A stretch of DNA of 64,000 nt from Streptomyces zhaozhouensis (GCF_900230195.1 NZ_OCNE01000007.1:1-64000), one strand, 5' to 3'. Counted from the first letter of the stretch, positions 35,043 to 43,356 are shown. Translations and numbers: made by a program. Notes: generated from the sequence alone by a model not told the origin.

Positions 35043-36464
35043 ATGGCGGAGGGGACACTGCTCGACGGCCGGTATCGCTTGGAGCACCGGGTCGGCCAGG
35101 GCGCCACGGGGGTGGTGTACGAGGCGTTCGACACCGAGTCGGAGGGCCGGGTCGCGGTCAAGGTGCTGCACGACGAGGGCAGCGAGGCCGCCAACTCCTG
35201 GACCCTCCGGCGTCTTCAGCGTGAGATCGGAGCGCTCCGCCGCATCAGCCACCCCAACGTCGTCAGCCTCCGCGACACCGGGCTCGTCCACGAGCGGCCC
35301 TACCTGGTGATGGAGTGGCTCGGCGGCGTGGACCTGGTCGCACTGCGCGAACTGGCCGGTCCGCTGTTCCACTCGGCGGCCGGCGCGTTGGCGCGACAGC
35401 TGGTGGACGGCCTGGCGGCGACCCATCGCGCCTCGGTGCTGCACCGGGACGTCAAACCCTCGAACGTGCGCGTCACCACCACCGGCCGCGCCGTCCTGTG
35501 CGACCTGGGACTGGCCCGCCTGAGGGACGCGACCTCGCTCACCAGGGCCGGCCAGGTCATGGGCACACCGCGTTACATGGCCCCCGAGCTGATCCGGGGC
35601 GAGCCCCCCACCCAGGCGTCCGACTTCTACGGCATAGGACTGTGCCTGCACGAACTCATCGTCGGCAGGCGGCCGTTCGACCACCGGGAGGACATCGGGG
35701 CGCTGCTGCTCTCGGTGTTGGACGAGGGGGTCACCGCGCTCGACCCCGCACGGTATCGGGACCGCGTGCCGACCGGCCTCATCGAGCTGGTCAACGGCTG
35801 GTGCGACCGGGACCCGGAGCGCCGCCCGACCTCCGCCGCGCTGATCGACGGCCTGCTCCCCGCGGTGCCGCCCGGCGCGGCGGCCTCCCGGTTGCGCGAC
35901 CTGATCGCACACGCCACGGCCCGGCGCGAGTCGGGACGGGGAACCACGGACGCCTGGGCACGGGTGAGCAACGCCGACACCGGCGTGACGCTGCGCGGCT
36001 CCGACCTCGTCACCCATGCCGTGGCGGGCGCCGAGGCCGTAAGCCTGACCGCGCGGAACACCCCCGGGGCCCGCGACCGCCGCCCGCCGATGCTCTCGCT
36101 GGGCGACGTCACCCAGGCCCTGGTCCTGCACCGGATCACCCCGCGCAACGCGGCCTCCCGGCTGCGGGAGGCGGTGGGGATGGCGCAACGCGGCGAGTCC
36201 CGGGAGGCGTTGGACCTCCTGGCGACCATCGGGACGGTGGGCGCCGAGCAGTTGGGCCCGGGTGATCCCACCACCCTGACCGCCCGGTTCTGGCAGGCGG
36301 TCTGCCTGGCACGGCTCGGGTCGAGTGAGGAGGCGCTCGCGCTCCTCGCCACCGTCAACGCGCACACCGGGCCGGCGGTGCCGCCGGACGACGGCGAGCC
36401 GCCGCCCGCGCCGGAGCGGGCCGCGCCCGCGCCGGAGAAGAACGAGAAGGGGGATCCCGGATGA
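35043..36464 (+). CDS. Ser/Thr protein kinase of a kinase-EACC1-caspase operon
   Basis: The protein has 473 residues. The kinase domain spans 1-270: glycine loop VGQGATGVVYEAFD (18-30), ATP Lys40 in VAVKVL, HRDVKPSN at 135-141 with Asp136, CDLGLARL in place of DFG, and GTPRYMAPELI. There is no membrane helix, unlike PknB-type kinases. Residues about 345-450 are helical and TPR-like (REAVGMAQRGESREALDLLATI). The start is the first ATG in frame; no strong ribosome site precedes it. The stop overlaps the next gene by 4 bases. It is likely the sensor or trigger for the peptidase encoded two genes on. Confidence 0.88.
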   Translation: MAEGTLLDGRYRLEHRVGQGATGVVYEAFDTESEGRVAVKVLHDEGSEAANSWTLRRLQREIGALRRISHPNVVSLRDTGLVHERPYLVMEWLGGVDLVALRELAGPLFHSAAGALARQLVDGLAATHRASVLHRDVKPSNVRVTTTGRAVLCDLGLARLRDATSLTRAGQVMGTPRYMAPELIRGEPPTQASDFYGIGLCLHELIVGRRPFDHREDIGALLLSVLDEGVTALDPARYRDRVPTGLIELVNGWCDRDPERRPTSAALIDGLLPAVPPGAAASRLRDLIAHATARRESGRGTTDAWARVSNADTGVTLRGSDLVTHAVAGAEAVSLTARNTPGARDRRPPMLSLGDVTQALVLHRITPRNAASRLREAVGMAQRGESREALDLLATIGTVGAEQLGPGDPTTLTARFWQAVCLARLGSSEEALALLATVNAHTGPAVPPDDGEPPPAPERAAPAPEKNEKGDPG

Positions 36465-36910
36465 CCGAGAACCGCGTCGAGGTGTGCCTCGCGCCCGACG
36501 AGGACAGCGGCGGCGAGCCGACCGCTGTGGAGGACGAACTCCGTTCGCTGGTCCGCTGGTTGCGCACGGACGAGAGTCTGGCGCACGGGCTGGTCAGCCG
36601 GCTGGAGGCGCGCCGGCCCGCCGGCGGGGACGAGATGGGCGCGGCGCTGGACGTGGTGGCGCTGGTGCTGGGCTCCGGGCTGTCGGCGGGCGCGTTGGCC
36701 GTCTCCGTGCTCCAGTGGCGGGACGCGCGGCGCTCCAGCCGGCCGCTGGTGGTGAGACGCGGGGCGTGGGAGGTGCGCATCCCCCCGGGGCGGCCGGCTG
36801 ACGAGGAGACCCTCGCCCGGCTGGTCGCCCTGCTGGAGGCGGCCGACGCGGTGGACGGGAACCGGGCCGGGGACGGCGGGGAGCCCGACGGCTCCGGCGA
36901 GGGGCGGTGA
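36461..36910 (+). CDS. EACC1-like small protein (effector-associated constant component)
   Basis: The protein has 149 residues. Residues 20-50 are helical, 61-84 form a hydrophobic Gly/Ala/Leu helix (VVALVLGSGLSAGALAVSVL), and LVVRRGAWEVRIPPGRPADE then forms a short beta unit before a last helix. This order, and its position overlapping a caspase gene, match the EACC1 family. EACC1 was described by comparative genomics as a constant partner of peptidase and other effectors in actinomycete conflict systems. It may tether the effector to the membrane or bind it. It overlaps both neighbours by 4 bases (ATGA, GTGA). Confidence 0.65.
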   Translation: MTENRVEVCLAPDEDSGGEPTAVEDELRSLVRWLRTDESLAHGLVSRLEARRPAGGDEMGAALDVVALVLGSGLSAGALAVSVLQWRDARRSSRPLVVRRGAWEVRIPPGRPADEETLARLVALLEAADAVDGNRAGDGGEPDGSGEGR

Positions 36911-38049
36911 GCGCGCAGGGCCCGCCGGACCCGGCCGCCTCCCGCGCGGTGCTCCTGGGCGGGGCGCGCTACGAGGAACTGGCCCAACTCCCCGCTGTCC
37001 GCGCCAATCTGCGGGACCTCGCCGGCGCGCTGCGGGACCCGCTGCTGTGGGGGCTGCCCGACCGGAACTGCGTCGAGGTGTGCGACCCGGGTACACCGTC
37101 GGAGCTGCTGGATCCGGTGCACCGGGCCGGCGAGGAGAGCACCGACACGCTGCTCGTCTACTACGCGGGGCACGGGCTGCGCGATCCCGACTCCGCCGAC
37201 CTCTATCTGTCGTTGGTCGGCTCCCGCCCGCACACCGGCTACACCGCCGTCGCCTTCGACCACCTGCGCGCCGCGGTGCGGCAGGCGAGGGCGCGGCGCC
37301 GGGTGCTGATCCTGGACTGCTGCTTCAGCGGCCGGGCGGCGAGGACCCTGGACGGCACGGACGCGCTGGCGGCGCGGACCACCATCGACGGGGCCTATGT
37401 GCTGACCGCCTCGCCCGGGGACCGGACGGCGCTGGCGCCGGAGGGCGAACCGCACACCGCGTTCACCGGCGAGCTGCTGCGGCTGCTGCGGCAGGGCGTC
37501 GCCGGCGGGCCCGAGATGCTCGACCTGGACACGCTGTACCGGGAACTGACGGGTCGGCTGCGGGCGAAGTCGAGACCGGCGCCGCAGCGCAGCCAGGAGA
37601 ACGACGTCGGGCGGCTGCCGCTGGTCCGCAACCGGGCCCTGGCGGGGCCGGACGCGCCGGCGGGCCCCGTGGTGGACGCCGATGTGCGCACCGCCCTCAC
37701 GGCCGCGGGGCTGCGGCTGGGCCGGACGCTGCGCGCGGCGGGCCGCAACCGGGACGCGCTCACCGTGCTGCGCCTCGCCTTCGACGAGCGCGACGGCAGC
37801 GACCGTGACACGACCTTCGCCCTCCAGCTGGAACTGTCCGAGCTGCTGGCCGAAGCCGACCGCGCCAAGGAGGCGATCGAGGTGTTGGAGCAGGCCTTCC
37901 ACCAGACCCGGCGGACGACGGGCCCGGAGGCCGTGTTGGTCTGTCGCCGGCTGGCCGAGCTCCTTCAGGAGTCCGGCAACTACGTCCAGGCGTGCGAGGT
38001 GCTCAAGCACGCCCTCGACCTGGTCGACGCCCGCTCCGGTCGCGGCTGA
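36907..38049 (+). CDS. Caspase-fold (C14) peptidase with C-terminal TPR-like region
   Basis: The protein has 380 residues. The N-terminal caspase domain (about 12-215) has the catalytic His89 in VYYAGHG and Cys139 in ILDCCFSG, both intact. YVLTASPGDRTALAPEGE and HTAFTGELLRLLRQG are standard downstream elements of bacterial caspases. Residues about 255-370 are paired helices resembling TPRs (LTVLRLAFDERD, EVLEQAFHQTRRTTG, ACEVLKHALDLV). There is no signal peptide, so it acts in the cytosol. It starts at GTG overlapping the EACC1-like stop. As the third gene of the operon it is the probable effector, cutting host proteins when released. Confidence 0.85.
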   Translation: MSAQGPPDPAASRAVLLGGARYEELAQLPAVRANLRDLAGALRDPLLWGLPDRNCVEVCDPGTPSELLDPVHRAGEESTDTLLVYYAGHGLRDPDSADLYLSLVGSRPHTGYTAVAFDHLRAAVRQARARRRVLILDCCFSGRAARTLDGTDALAARTTIDGAYVLTASPGDRTALAPEGEPHTAFTGELLRLLRQGVAGGPEMLDLDTLYRELTGRLRAKSRPAPQRSQENDVGRLPLVRNRALAGPDAPAGPVVDADVRTALTAAGLRLGRTLRAAGRNRDALTVLRLAFDERDGSDRDTTFALQLELSELLAEADRAKEAIEVLEQAFHQTRRTTGPEAVLVCRRLAELLQESGNYVQACEVLKHALDLVDARSGRG

Positions 38050-38092
38050 CCCGGCGCCCGGCGCGCCCCCGCGCCCGGCGGCGAGGGGCCGG

Positions 38093-38777
38093 TCAGCGGG
38101 GTGCCCGGGGACGCGGGGGATTCCCGCCTGCGGCCGCGCAGCGGTCGGCGAGAGCCAGCAGGACGTCGCGCAGTTCGGGTGGGTCGATGACGGTGAAGGG
38201 GACGTCCAGGCTGAGGAGGAAGCCGGCGAGGTCGGGCAGTGAAGGACCGCCGGTTTCCAGCACGCCGTCCTCGTGGAGCAGCCCCGCGGAAGGTCCGCCA
38301 GTCGGTGCGGAGGGTGTCCCAGGCGAGCAGATACCAGCGGTGCCCGGTGTGGACGAGCTGGTGCGGTTCAGCGGCGCGGGTGCTGGTCGCTCCGTCATGG
38401 CCGCGGTAGTCGAAACGCAGCTGCTCGTGGTCGCGGATGGCCGCGGCGACGGCTGTGAGGGTGCCGGGGGCGACGGTGGGGCCGCGTCCGGTGACCGAGA
38501 CCGCGGCCGTGCGCAGTGCCTCGATCCGGTGGCGGAGTCGCGGCGGCAGCGTCCGCTGGAGTTTCGCGAGCGCGCGCGGCGCCATCTCGTTGATGCCGGT
38601 AATGGTGCCGTTCGCGGCGGCGTGCAGGCTGACGGCCACGGCGACGGCCTCGTCGTCGTCGAGGAGCAGGGGAGGTATGGCCGTGCCAGCGCCGAGCCGG
38701 TAGCCGCCTGCTGTTCCGGAGGTCGAGGGGATCTGGTAGCCGAGTGTGCGCAGACGGTTGATGTCGTGGTGGACGGT
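38093..38777 (-). pseudogene. Broken WYL-domain (YafY/DeoR-type) regulator
   Basis: Three lesions are visible. The 5' end is missing: the frame begins inside the helix-turn-helix at TVHHDINRLRTLGYQIP near 38777, with no start or first helix. The middle is intact (LLLDDDEAVAVAVSLHAAA, WYLLAWDTLRTDWRTFR). Near 38290 about 70-80 residues are lost and the frame shifts, after which the family's C-terminus LPDLAGFLLSLDVPFTV continues in another frame to the stop at 38093. WYL regulators of this type often sit head-to-head with a glyoxalase-family gene, whose remnant abuts here. Confidence 0.75.
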
Positions 38778-38875
38778 TCGTCACCGCTTCCGTGGTCGAC
38801 CCTTTCGGCAACATCCTCGGTCTCATGTACAGCCCGCGCTACCTGGCGCTCCTGGGCGCGGCCGGAAAGGCGTGA
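38774..38875 (+). pseudogene. C-terminal remnant of a VOC (glyoxalase/bleomycin-resistance) protein
   Basis: About 33 codons remain, reading RFVTASVVDPFGNILGLMYS and ending at TGA 38873. This is the usual end of VOC-family proteins. The remnant joins directly to the broken 5' end of the WYL regulator, so one deletion removed the promoter region and the starts of both divergent genes. Confidence 0.65.
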
Positions 38876-39240
38876 CGTCACTCTTCGGCACAGCGGCGAG
38901 CGAGCCGGGCGGCGTGGTCGGGGCGGGTGTTCCCGGCATCGTGCGCCCAGCCGCTCGCGGCCGTCGCGGAGCGCTGAGAAGCCGGCTGGGGAACGGAACG
39001 GGCACCCCGCCGGCGAGGTGCGGGAGGGCAGTGCCGCGGCTGGCTCTGGCGCGGGGCGCGGAGCCGTGGCGGCCGGACCCGCCGGACGCGGGGCGCGTCG
39101 TGGCGGAGGGGAGCCGTGAACGACTTGTTCCACAGGGGACCGCTGCCGGGCGTTCCGGGAGGAGCGCACCCGCTCGGTGGGACGGCGGCTCGCCGCGCCC
39201 GCCGCGGGGGAGCGACCGTGGGCCCGGCTTGCCAGGAAAC
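38876..39240. other. Intergenic region left of the metallophore cluster
   Basis: This is about 365 bases of GC-rich sequence with no credible gene on either strand. Open frames here show no family resemblance. It separates the broken WYL/VOC pair from the first Zur-like box and marks the left edge of the metallophore cluster. Confidence 0.4.
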
Positions 39241-39255
39241 TGAAAATCGTTATCA
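39241..39255 (+). promoter_or_regulatory. Zur-like box 1
   Basis: TGAAAATCGTTATCA is a 15-base dyad (TGAAAAT-C-GTTATCA) matching the Streptomyces Zur box form, close to TGAAAATGATTTTCA. It overlaps a possible -10 (TATCAT) and lies 211 bases before the methyltransferase start at 39467. It is AT-rich in a region of very high GC. Confidence 0.65.
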
Positions 39256-39308
39256 TTAAGCGTGCTCAGTCGGGCACGCCGCGAGGAACCGGTGTGCTGA
39301 CGCGGACC

Positions 39309-39362
39309 CCGCGGCCCGGGGCGCTCGACCCTTGGAGGCGGCCAGCGCGCCCCGGGCCGCGG
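39309..39362 (+). repeat. 16-bp perfect inverted repeat in the leader of the Zur-controlled gene
   Basis: Bases 39309-39324 are the exact reverse complement of 39347-39362, with a 22-base loop. It lies between Zur-like box 1 and the methyltransferase gene and would form a very stable hairpin in the leader RNA. It could be an attenuator or a terminator of upstream transcription. Confidence 0.55.
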
Positions 39363-39466
39363 CCTGCCCTCTCTCCCGGGGCGCCGCGCCCGGGAGCGGG
39401 GGCGGCCGCGCCGGCTGTGACGCTCACGCGCACCAGCGGTACCTAGCGAGTAGGGGCGAACCCGCC

Positions 39467-40321
39467 ATGAGGGACATGACGAAGGACACCGTCACCACGT
39501 ATCTGCTGACCAATCGGGCTTTCGTCGCCCCGACCGTCGCGGAGGCGGTGGGCGCGCTCGGCCTCGGTGGCCGACGGCGGCTGCTCGACGCGGGCACCGG
39601 CGCGGGCGGCGGGCTCGTCGCCCTGGCCCGCGCGGCCGACCCGGAGGCCCGAGTCACCGGCGTGGACCGGAACGCCGACGCCCTCGCGCTGGCCGCCGCC
39701 CACGCCGAGGCGGAGGGGGTCGCCGACCGGGTCGAACTGCGACAGGCCGACCTGCTGGAGACGCTGGAGGAGGCGGCACGGCCGGGCGCGGGCTTCGACG
39801 CGATCTGGGCGAGCGACGTGATCTGGCCCGGCAACTTCCCCGACCCCGAGGCCGCGGTGGCCGCGCTGGCGGGAGCGCTCAACCCCGGAGGGGTGCTGGG
39901 ACTCTTCAGCAGCGGCTACTACCAGGCCACGTTTCTGCCGGGCCACTCCTGGGTGCAGCAGAAGCTGCGCGTGGCCTCGCAGTTGAACTGGGGCATCCCC
40001 GGAGACGGGCCCACGCACAACGAGCGGCTGGCGCACTGGACGCTGGCGAGCGGGCTGCGCGAGCCCCGGCTGCGGCTCATCCCCCGGGTGGTCTTCCCCC
40101 TGGCGGAGGACCCGACCGCGCGCCCCTATCTGGAGCGGGTGGTCTGGCCCGAACTGCTCGACGCCGCCCGGGGGCGGGGCAGGGAGGCCGGGATGAGCGA
40201 GGAGGAGCTGGCCAGGGCCGCCGCGCTGATGACGCCCGGCCACGACGACTACATCCTCGACGAGCCCGGATACCACCTGCTCCACCCCATGCTGCTGGTG
40301 ACGGCGAGGCGCGGGGGCTAG
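39467..40321 (+). CDS. SAM-dependent methyltransferase
   Basis: The protein has 284 residues. RRLLDAGTGAGGGLVALARA is SAM motif I, RVTGVDRNADALALA motif II, and AIWASDVIWPGNFPDPEAAV motif IV. The C-terminal half, with WVQQKLRVASQLNWGIPGDG, is unlike the other two methyltransferases of the cluster. The ATG is preceded by AGGGGCGAA. The Zur-like box upstream assigns it to the zinc regulon and so, by inference, to metallophore tailoring. It is convergent with the next methyltransferase gene. Confidence 0.8.
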   Translation: MRDMTKDTVTTYLLTNRAFVAPTVAEAVGALGLGGRRRLLDAGTGAGGGLVALARAADPEARVTGVDRNADALALAAAHAEAEGVADRVELRQADLLETLEEAARPGAGFDAIWASDVIWPGNFPDPEAAVAALAGALNPGGVLGLFSSGYYQATFLPGHSWVQQKLRVASQLNWGIPGDGPTHNERLAHWTLASGLREPRLRLIPRVVFPLAEDPTARPYLERVVWPELLDAARGRGREAGMSEEELARAAALMTPGHDDYILDEPGYHLLHPMLLVTARRGG

Positions 40322-40375
40322 TGACCTCTCCTCAGCCCCGCCGCCCCGTTCGCCTCCCCGGGGCCGGCCGGGGCC

Positions 40376-41137
40376 TCAGCGGTGGAGGACGCCGATCTCC
40401 GGGGAGCCCGGGACCCCGCCGGCACTGATCATGCGGCTGCTCAGGCCCGCCTCCTCGGCCAGCGCCTCCAGCGTGAGATTCTCCCAGGAGTACGTGTCGC
40501 TGGTGCTGCGGACGAGACGCCCGTCGCGGAACACCTTCCACTCGGTGCGCCAGCGCATGACGTCGTCCGCGACGGGCTCGGCCTCCGTCCACCACTCGTA
40601 GGTCTGCTGACCCATCGTCTCGCGCAGCATCCGGAAGGGGGGAATCGGCCGGGTGGCGCCCGCGCCCATCAGCTCCACGACGATGGGGCCGCCAGGGGGG
40701 AGACGCGCGGTCACCATGCGCCACAGCTCCCCCCGTTCCTCCCGGGTGAGATGCCCGACCACGCCGAAGAGCACCACGGCGCTGACGCGGGCGGGAAGCG
40801 CGACGTGTTGGACGGGCTCGGCGAGGACGGTGACCCTGCGGCGCAGGTCCGGATCGCCGAAGACGCGGCTGGTGAGCATCGCGCGCATCGGTGTGGAGGG
40901 CTCCACCGCGATCAGGGAGGCCGTCGGCAGCGTCTCGGCGATGACGGAGGTGACGCGGCCGGTACCCGCGCCGATCTCCACCACGGGGCCGTGCCCGGTG
41001 TCCACTCCGGACAGTGCCGTGGTCAACGGCCCCGCGCTGGTGGCCACATGGCGGGAGGCGACCATCTCGTAGAACTCGGCGGATGCGGTGTAGTAGTCGG
41101 CGACCACGGCGCGGTCCTCTCGTCTCGGGCGTTCCAC
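40376..41137 (-). CDS. SAM-dependent methyltransferase, metallophore cluster
   Basis: The protein has 253 residues with motif I VVEIGAGTGRVTSVIAE, then LIAVEPSTPMRAML and SAVVLFGVVGHLTREERGEL. It is clearly a paralogue of the C-terminal domain of the fused reductase protein at 43346-45259: both share YEWW, the GHL turn and the closing layout along most of their length. The GTG start lies 9 bases after the thioesterase stop, in one operon. It probably methylates the peptide or a ring during assembly. Confidence 0.85.
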   Translation of the reverse strand: MERPRREDRAVVADYYTASAEFYEMVASRHVATSAGPLTTALSGVDTGHGPVVEIGAGTGRVTSVIAETLPTASLIAVEPSTPMRAMLTSRVFGDPDLRRRVTVLAEPVQHVALPARVSAVVLFGVVGHLTREERGELWRMVTARLPPGGPIVVELMGAGATRPIPPFRMLRETMGQQTYEWWTEAEPVADDVMRWRTEWKVFRDGRLVRSTSDTYSWENLTLEALAEEAGLSSRMISAGGVPGSPEIGVLHR

Positions 41138-41146
41138 GGCTCGGGC

Positions 41147-41938
41147 TCAGGGCGTGCTGGGCCAGGACCGGGCTGGGCGGAGCGCGGGAAGGTCCAGCTC
41201 GCGGCAGACGGCCTCGGCGACGCGCTCCCGCTGGGGCGCGAGGAAGAAGTGGCCGCCGGGGAACACGCGCACCCGGGGGGCCTCGGGCGCGACCTCGGCC
41301 CAGGTCATCGCCTCGGCCGGCCCGCACTCGGGATCGTCCTCCCCCACGAACACGCTCACCGGGCAGGGCAGCACGCGGGGCGCGATGGGTCGGTACCGTT
41401 CGATCAGCCGGTAGTCGTTGCGCACGTAGCGCAGCACCGTGGCCCGCAGCTCGGGGTCGGCCATCACCTCGCGCGGGGTGCCGCCGAGGCGCACCATGTC
41501 GTCGACGAGCGCGTCGTCGCTCCTGAGATGGACGTCCCCGCCGGGCGCGCGCTGCGGCGCGGGCCGTCCGGAGGCCAGCAGGCGAACGGGGGCCGGGTGG
41601 CCGGTCCGCTGGAGTTCCAGGGCGACCTCGTAGGCCACGGCGCTGCCCATGCTGTGGCCGAAGAGGGCGTAGGGCCGGTCCAGGACGGGGGCCACGGCGG
41701 CGACCACCTCGCGGGCCAACGCGTCCATGGTCTCCACCAGGGGGTCGTGAAAGCGGTCCTCCCGCCCCGGGTACTGGACCGTCAGGACCTCCACCTCCGG
41801 CGGCAGCAGGCTCTGCCAGGGGCGCAGCGAGGACGCCGCGCCTCCCGCGTGCGGCAGGCAGACCAGGCGCGTCCCCGCCCGGGGGCGGCGGGAGGGGCAC
41901 CTCAGCCAGGGGCCGAGACCAGCGTGTTCCAGCGCCAT
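41147..41938 (-). CDS. Type II thioesterase
   Basis: The protein has 263 residues in the alpha/beta-hydrolase fold. LVCLPHAGGAASSLRPW and VQYPGREDRF are typical of stand-alone NRPS/PKS thioesterases. Ser96 lies in GHSMGS, Asp in VGEDDPEC, His in FPGGHFFL. Such enzymes remove misloaded acyl groups from carrier domains. The start has a purine-rich site AGGAAAGAA. It is the first gene of a minus-strand operon leaving the divergent promoter that carries Zur-like box 2. Confidence 0.93.
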   Translation of the reverse strand: MALEHAGLGPWLRCPSRRPRAGTRLVCLPHAGGAASSLRPWQSLLPPEVEVLTVQYPGREDRFHDPLVETMDALAREVVAAVAPVLDRPYALFGHSMGSAVAYEVALELQRTGHPAPVRLLASGRPAPQRAPGGDVHLRSDDALVDDMVRLGGTPREVMADPELRATVLRYVRNDYRLIERYRPIAPRVLPCPVSVFVGEDDPECGPAEAMTWAEVAPEAPRVRVFPGGHFFLAPQRERVAEAVCRELDLPALRPARSWPSTP

Positions 41939-42007
41939 GAGTTCTTTCCTGTTCCCTTCCTTGTTCCTGGTCTCTCCCGACCCCTCAGAGGGGTGCGCGA
42001 AGTATTA

Positions 42008-42022
42008 TGAACATGGTTGTCA
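42008..42022. promoter_or_regulatory. Zur-like box 2 in a divergent promoter
   Basis: TGAACATGGTTGTCA is a 15-base dyad (TGAACAT-G-GTTGTCA) of the same form as boxes 1 and 3. It lies 70 bases before the thioesterase start on the minus strand and 108 bases before the P450 start on the plus strand, so one site could control both. Confidence 0.65.
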
Positions 42023-42129
42023 TCACCATGCAAGCAGAGGCGAGTCGAGGCGCGTGTATTCGCGAGTGCGAATTGTGTCGGATGGGTTGTCCGGCTCGCC
42101 GGAACGTCACCACGAAAGGTGGGGGACAC

Positions 42130-43356
42130 ATGAAGGAGTCCGACGCGCGGGAACCCGGCCGCCAGGCGTTCCCGGTCCCGAGGGGCTGCCCGTTCGCGGC
42201 GCCGGAGAGCTACCGCGAGTGGCGCGAGAAGGGGCCGGTGACCCGGGTGACCCTGCCCACGGGGCGCGCGGCGTGGGTGGTGACCGGCTACCACGAGGTC
42301 CGCGCGGTGCTGGCGGACCCCCGGGTCAGCGCCGACGTCCGGCACCCCAACTTCCCGGCGCTGGTCGAGGGTGAGCAGGAGGTGGGTGCGCGGGCCAGGC
42401 CGTTCATCCGGATGGACCCGCCGGAGCACACGCGCTTCCGCCGGATGCTGCTGGCGGAGATGACGGTGCGCAAGGCGCGCCGGATGCGGCGGGACATCCA
42501 GCGCGTGGTGGACGAGCGGGTCGACGAACTCCTCGCGTTCGGCCCGCCGGCCGACCTGGTCAGGGACTTCGCCCACGCCGTCTCCAGCACGGTGATGTGT
42601 GAGCTGGTCGGTGTGCGGCGGGCCGACCCGGCCTTCCGGCGCGTCACCGGGACGCTGGGCTCGCAGGTCTTCGGCGGCGGGGCCAGCACCGCGCAGGGGG
42701 CGAGCGAGGGCATAGGGGCGCTGTCCTCGGTCGTCGACGACCTCGTCGCGGAACGGGCCGCGCGGCCGGGGGAGGACCTGATGAGCCGGCTGGTCGCCGA
42801 GCAGCTGACCCCGGGGCTCGTGACCCGCGAGGAGCTGGTCACCACCCTCGCGATCCTGATCGTCGCCGGCTGGGAGACCACCACCAACCAGATCGCGCTC
42901 AGCGTGCTGGCCCTGCTCCGGCACCCGGGGCTGTGGGAGCGGCTGCGCGCGGACTTCTCCCTGCTGCCCGGGGCCGTCGAGGAGCTGCTCCGGGCCCTCT
43001 CCGTCGGGGACTCGATCGCGCTGCGCACCGCGACCGAGGACCTCGACATCGGCGGACAGGTCATTCCCGCCGGAGAGGGGATCATTCCCTTGCTTGCGGC
43101 AGCAAATCATGACCCCGCGGTTTTCGAAGAGCCCGGAAACATTGATTTCGACCGTGCCGAGAAAAGGCATGTCGCATTCAGCTACGGCGTTCACCAGTGC
43201 GTCGGTCAGAACATCGCGCGCCTGGAACTCAACGTGGCCGTCGGCACCCTTGTGGACCGCGTTCCCACCCTCAGGTCAGCCGTGCCCTGGGAGGAGATCC
43301 GTTTCCGGCACGACGGCATCGCGTTCGGACCCGAGCGGCTGCCCGTCACCTGGTGA
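42130..43356 (+). CDS. Cytochrome P450, metallophore cluster
   Basis: The protein has 408 residues, the usual bacterial length. IRMDPPEHTRFRRML is the C-helix region, IVAGWETTTNQI the I-helix with the oxygen-activating Glu-Thr, and FSYGVHQCVGQNIARLE the heme loop with Cys357. The ATG is chosen for GGTGGGGGAC just upstream. A 120-base stretch (43081-43200) around the heme loop has about 54% GC by my count, far below its surroundings. The small ferredoxin at 60398 is the likely electron donor. It overlaps the convergent reductase gene by 11 bases. The site of oxidation is unknown. Confidence 0.92.
   Translation: MKESDAREPGRQAFPVPRGCPFAAPESYREWREKGPVTRVTLPTGRAAWVVTGYHEVRAVLADPRVSADVRHPNFPALVEGEQEVGARARPFIRMDPPEHTRFRRMLLAEMTVRKARRMRRDIQRVVDERVDELLAFGPPADLVRDFAHAVSSTVMCELVGVRRADPAFRRVTGTLGSQVFGGGASTAQGASEGIGALSSVVDDLVAERAARPGEDLMSRLVAEQLTPGLVTREELVTTLAILIVAGWETTTNQIALSVLALLRHPGLWERLRADFSLLPGAVEELLRALSVGDSIALRTATEDLDIGGQVIPAGEGIIPLLAAANHDPAVFEEPGNIDFDRAEKRHVAFSYGVHQCVGQNIARLELNVAVGTLVDRVPTLRSAVPWEEIRFRHDGIAFGPERLPVTW

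Noticed and set aside
40350..40376. GC-rich palindrome between the two convergent methyltransferase genes
   Set aside because: The arms pair only imperfectly and the sequence is simple C/G runs, so the evidence for a terminator is too weak.
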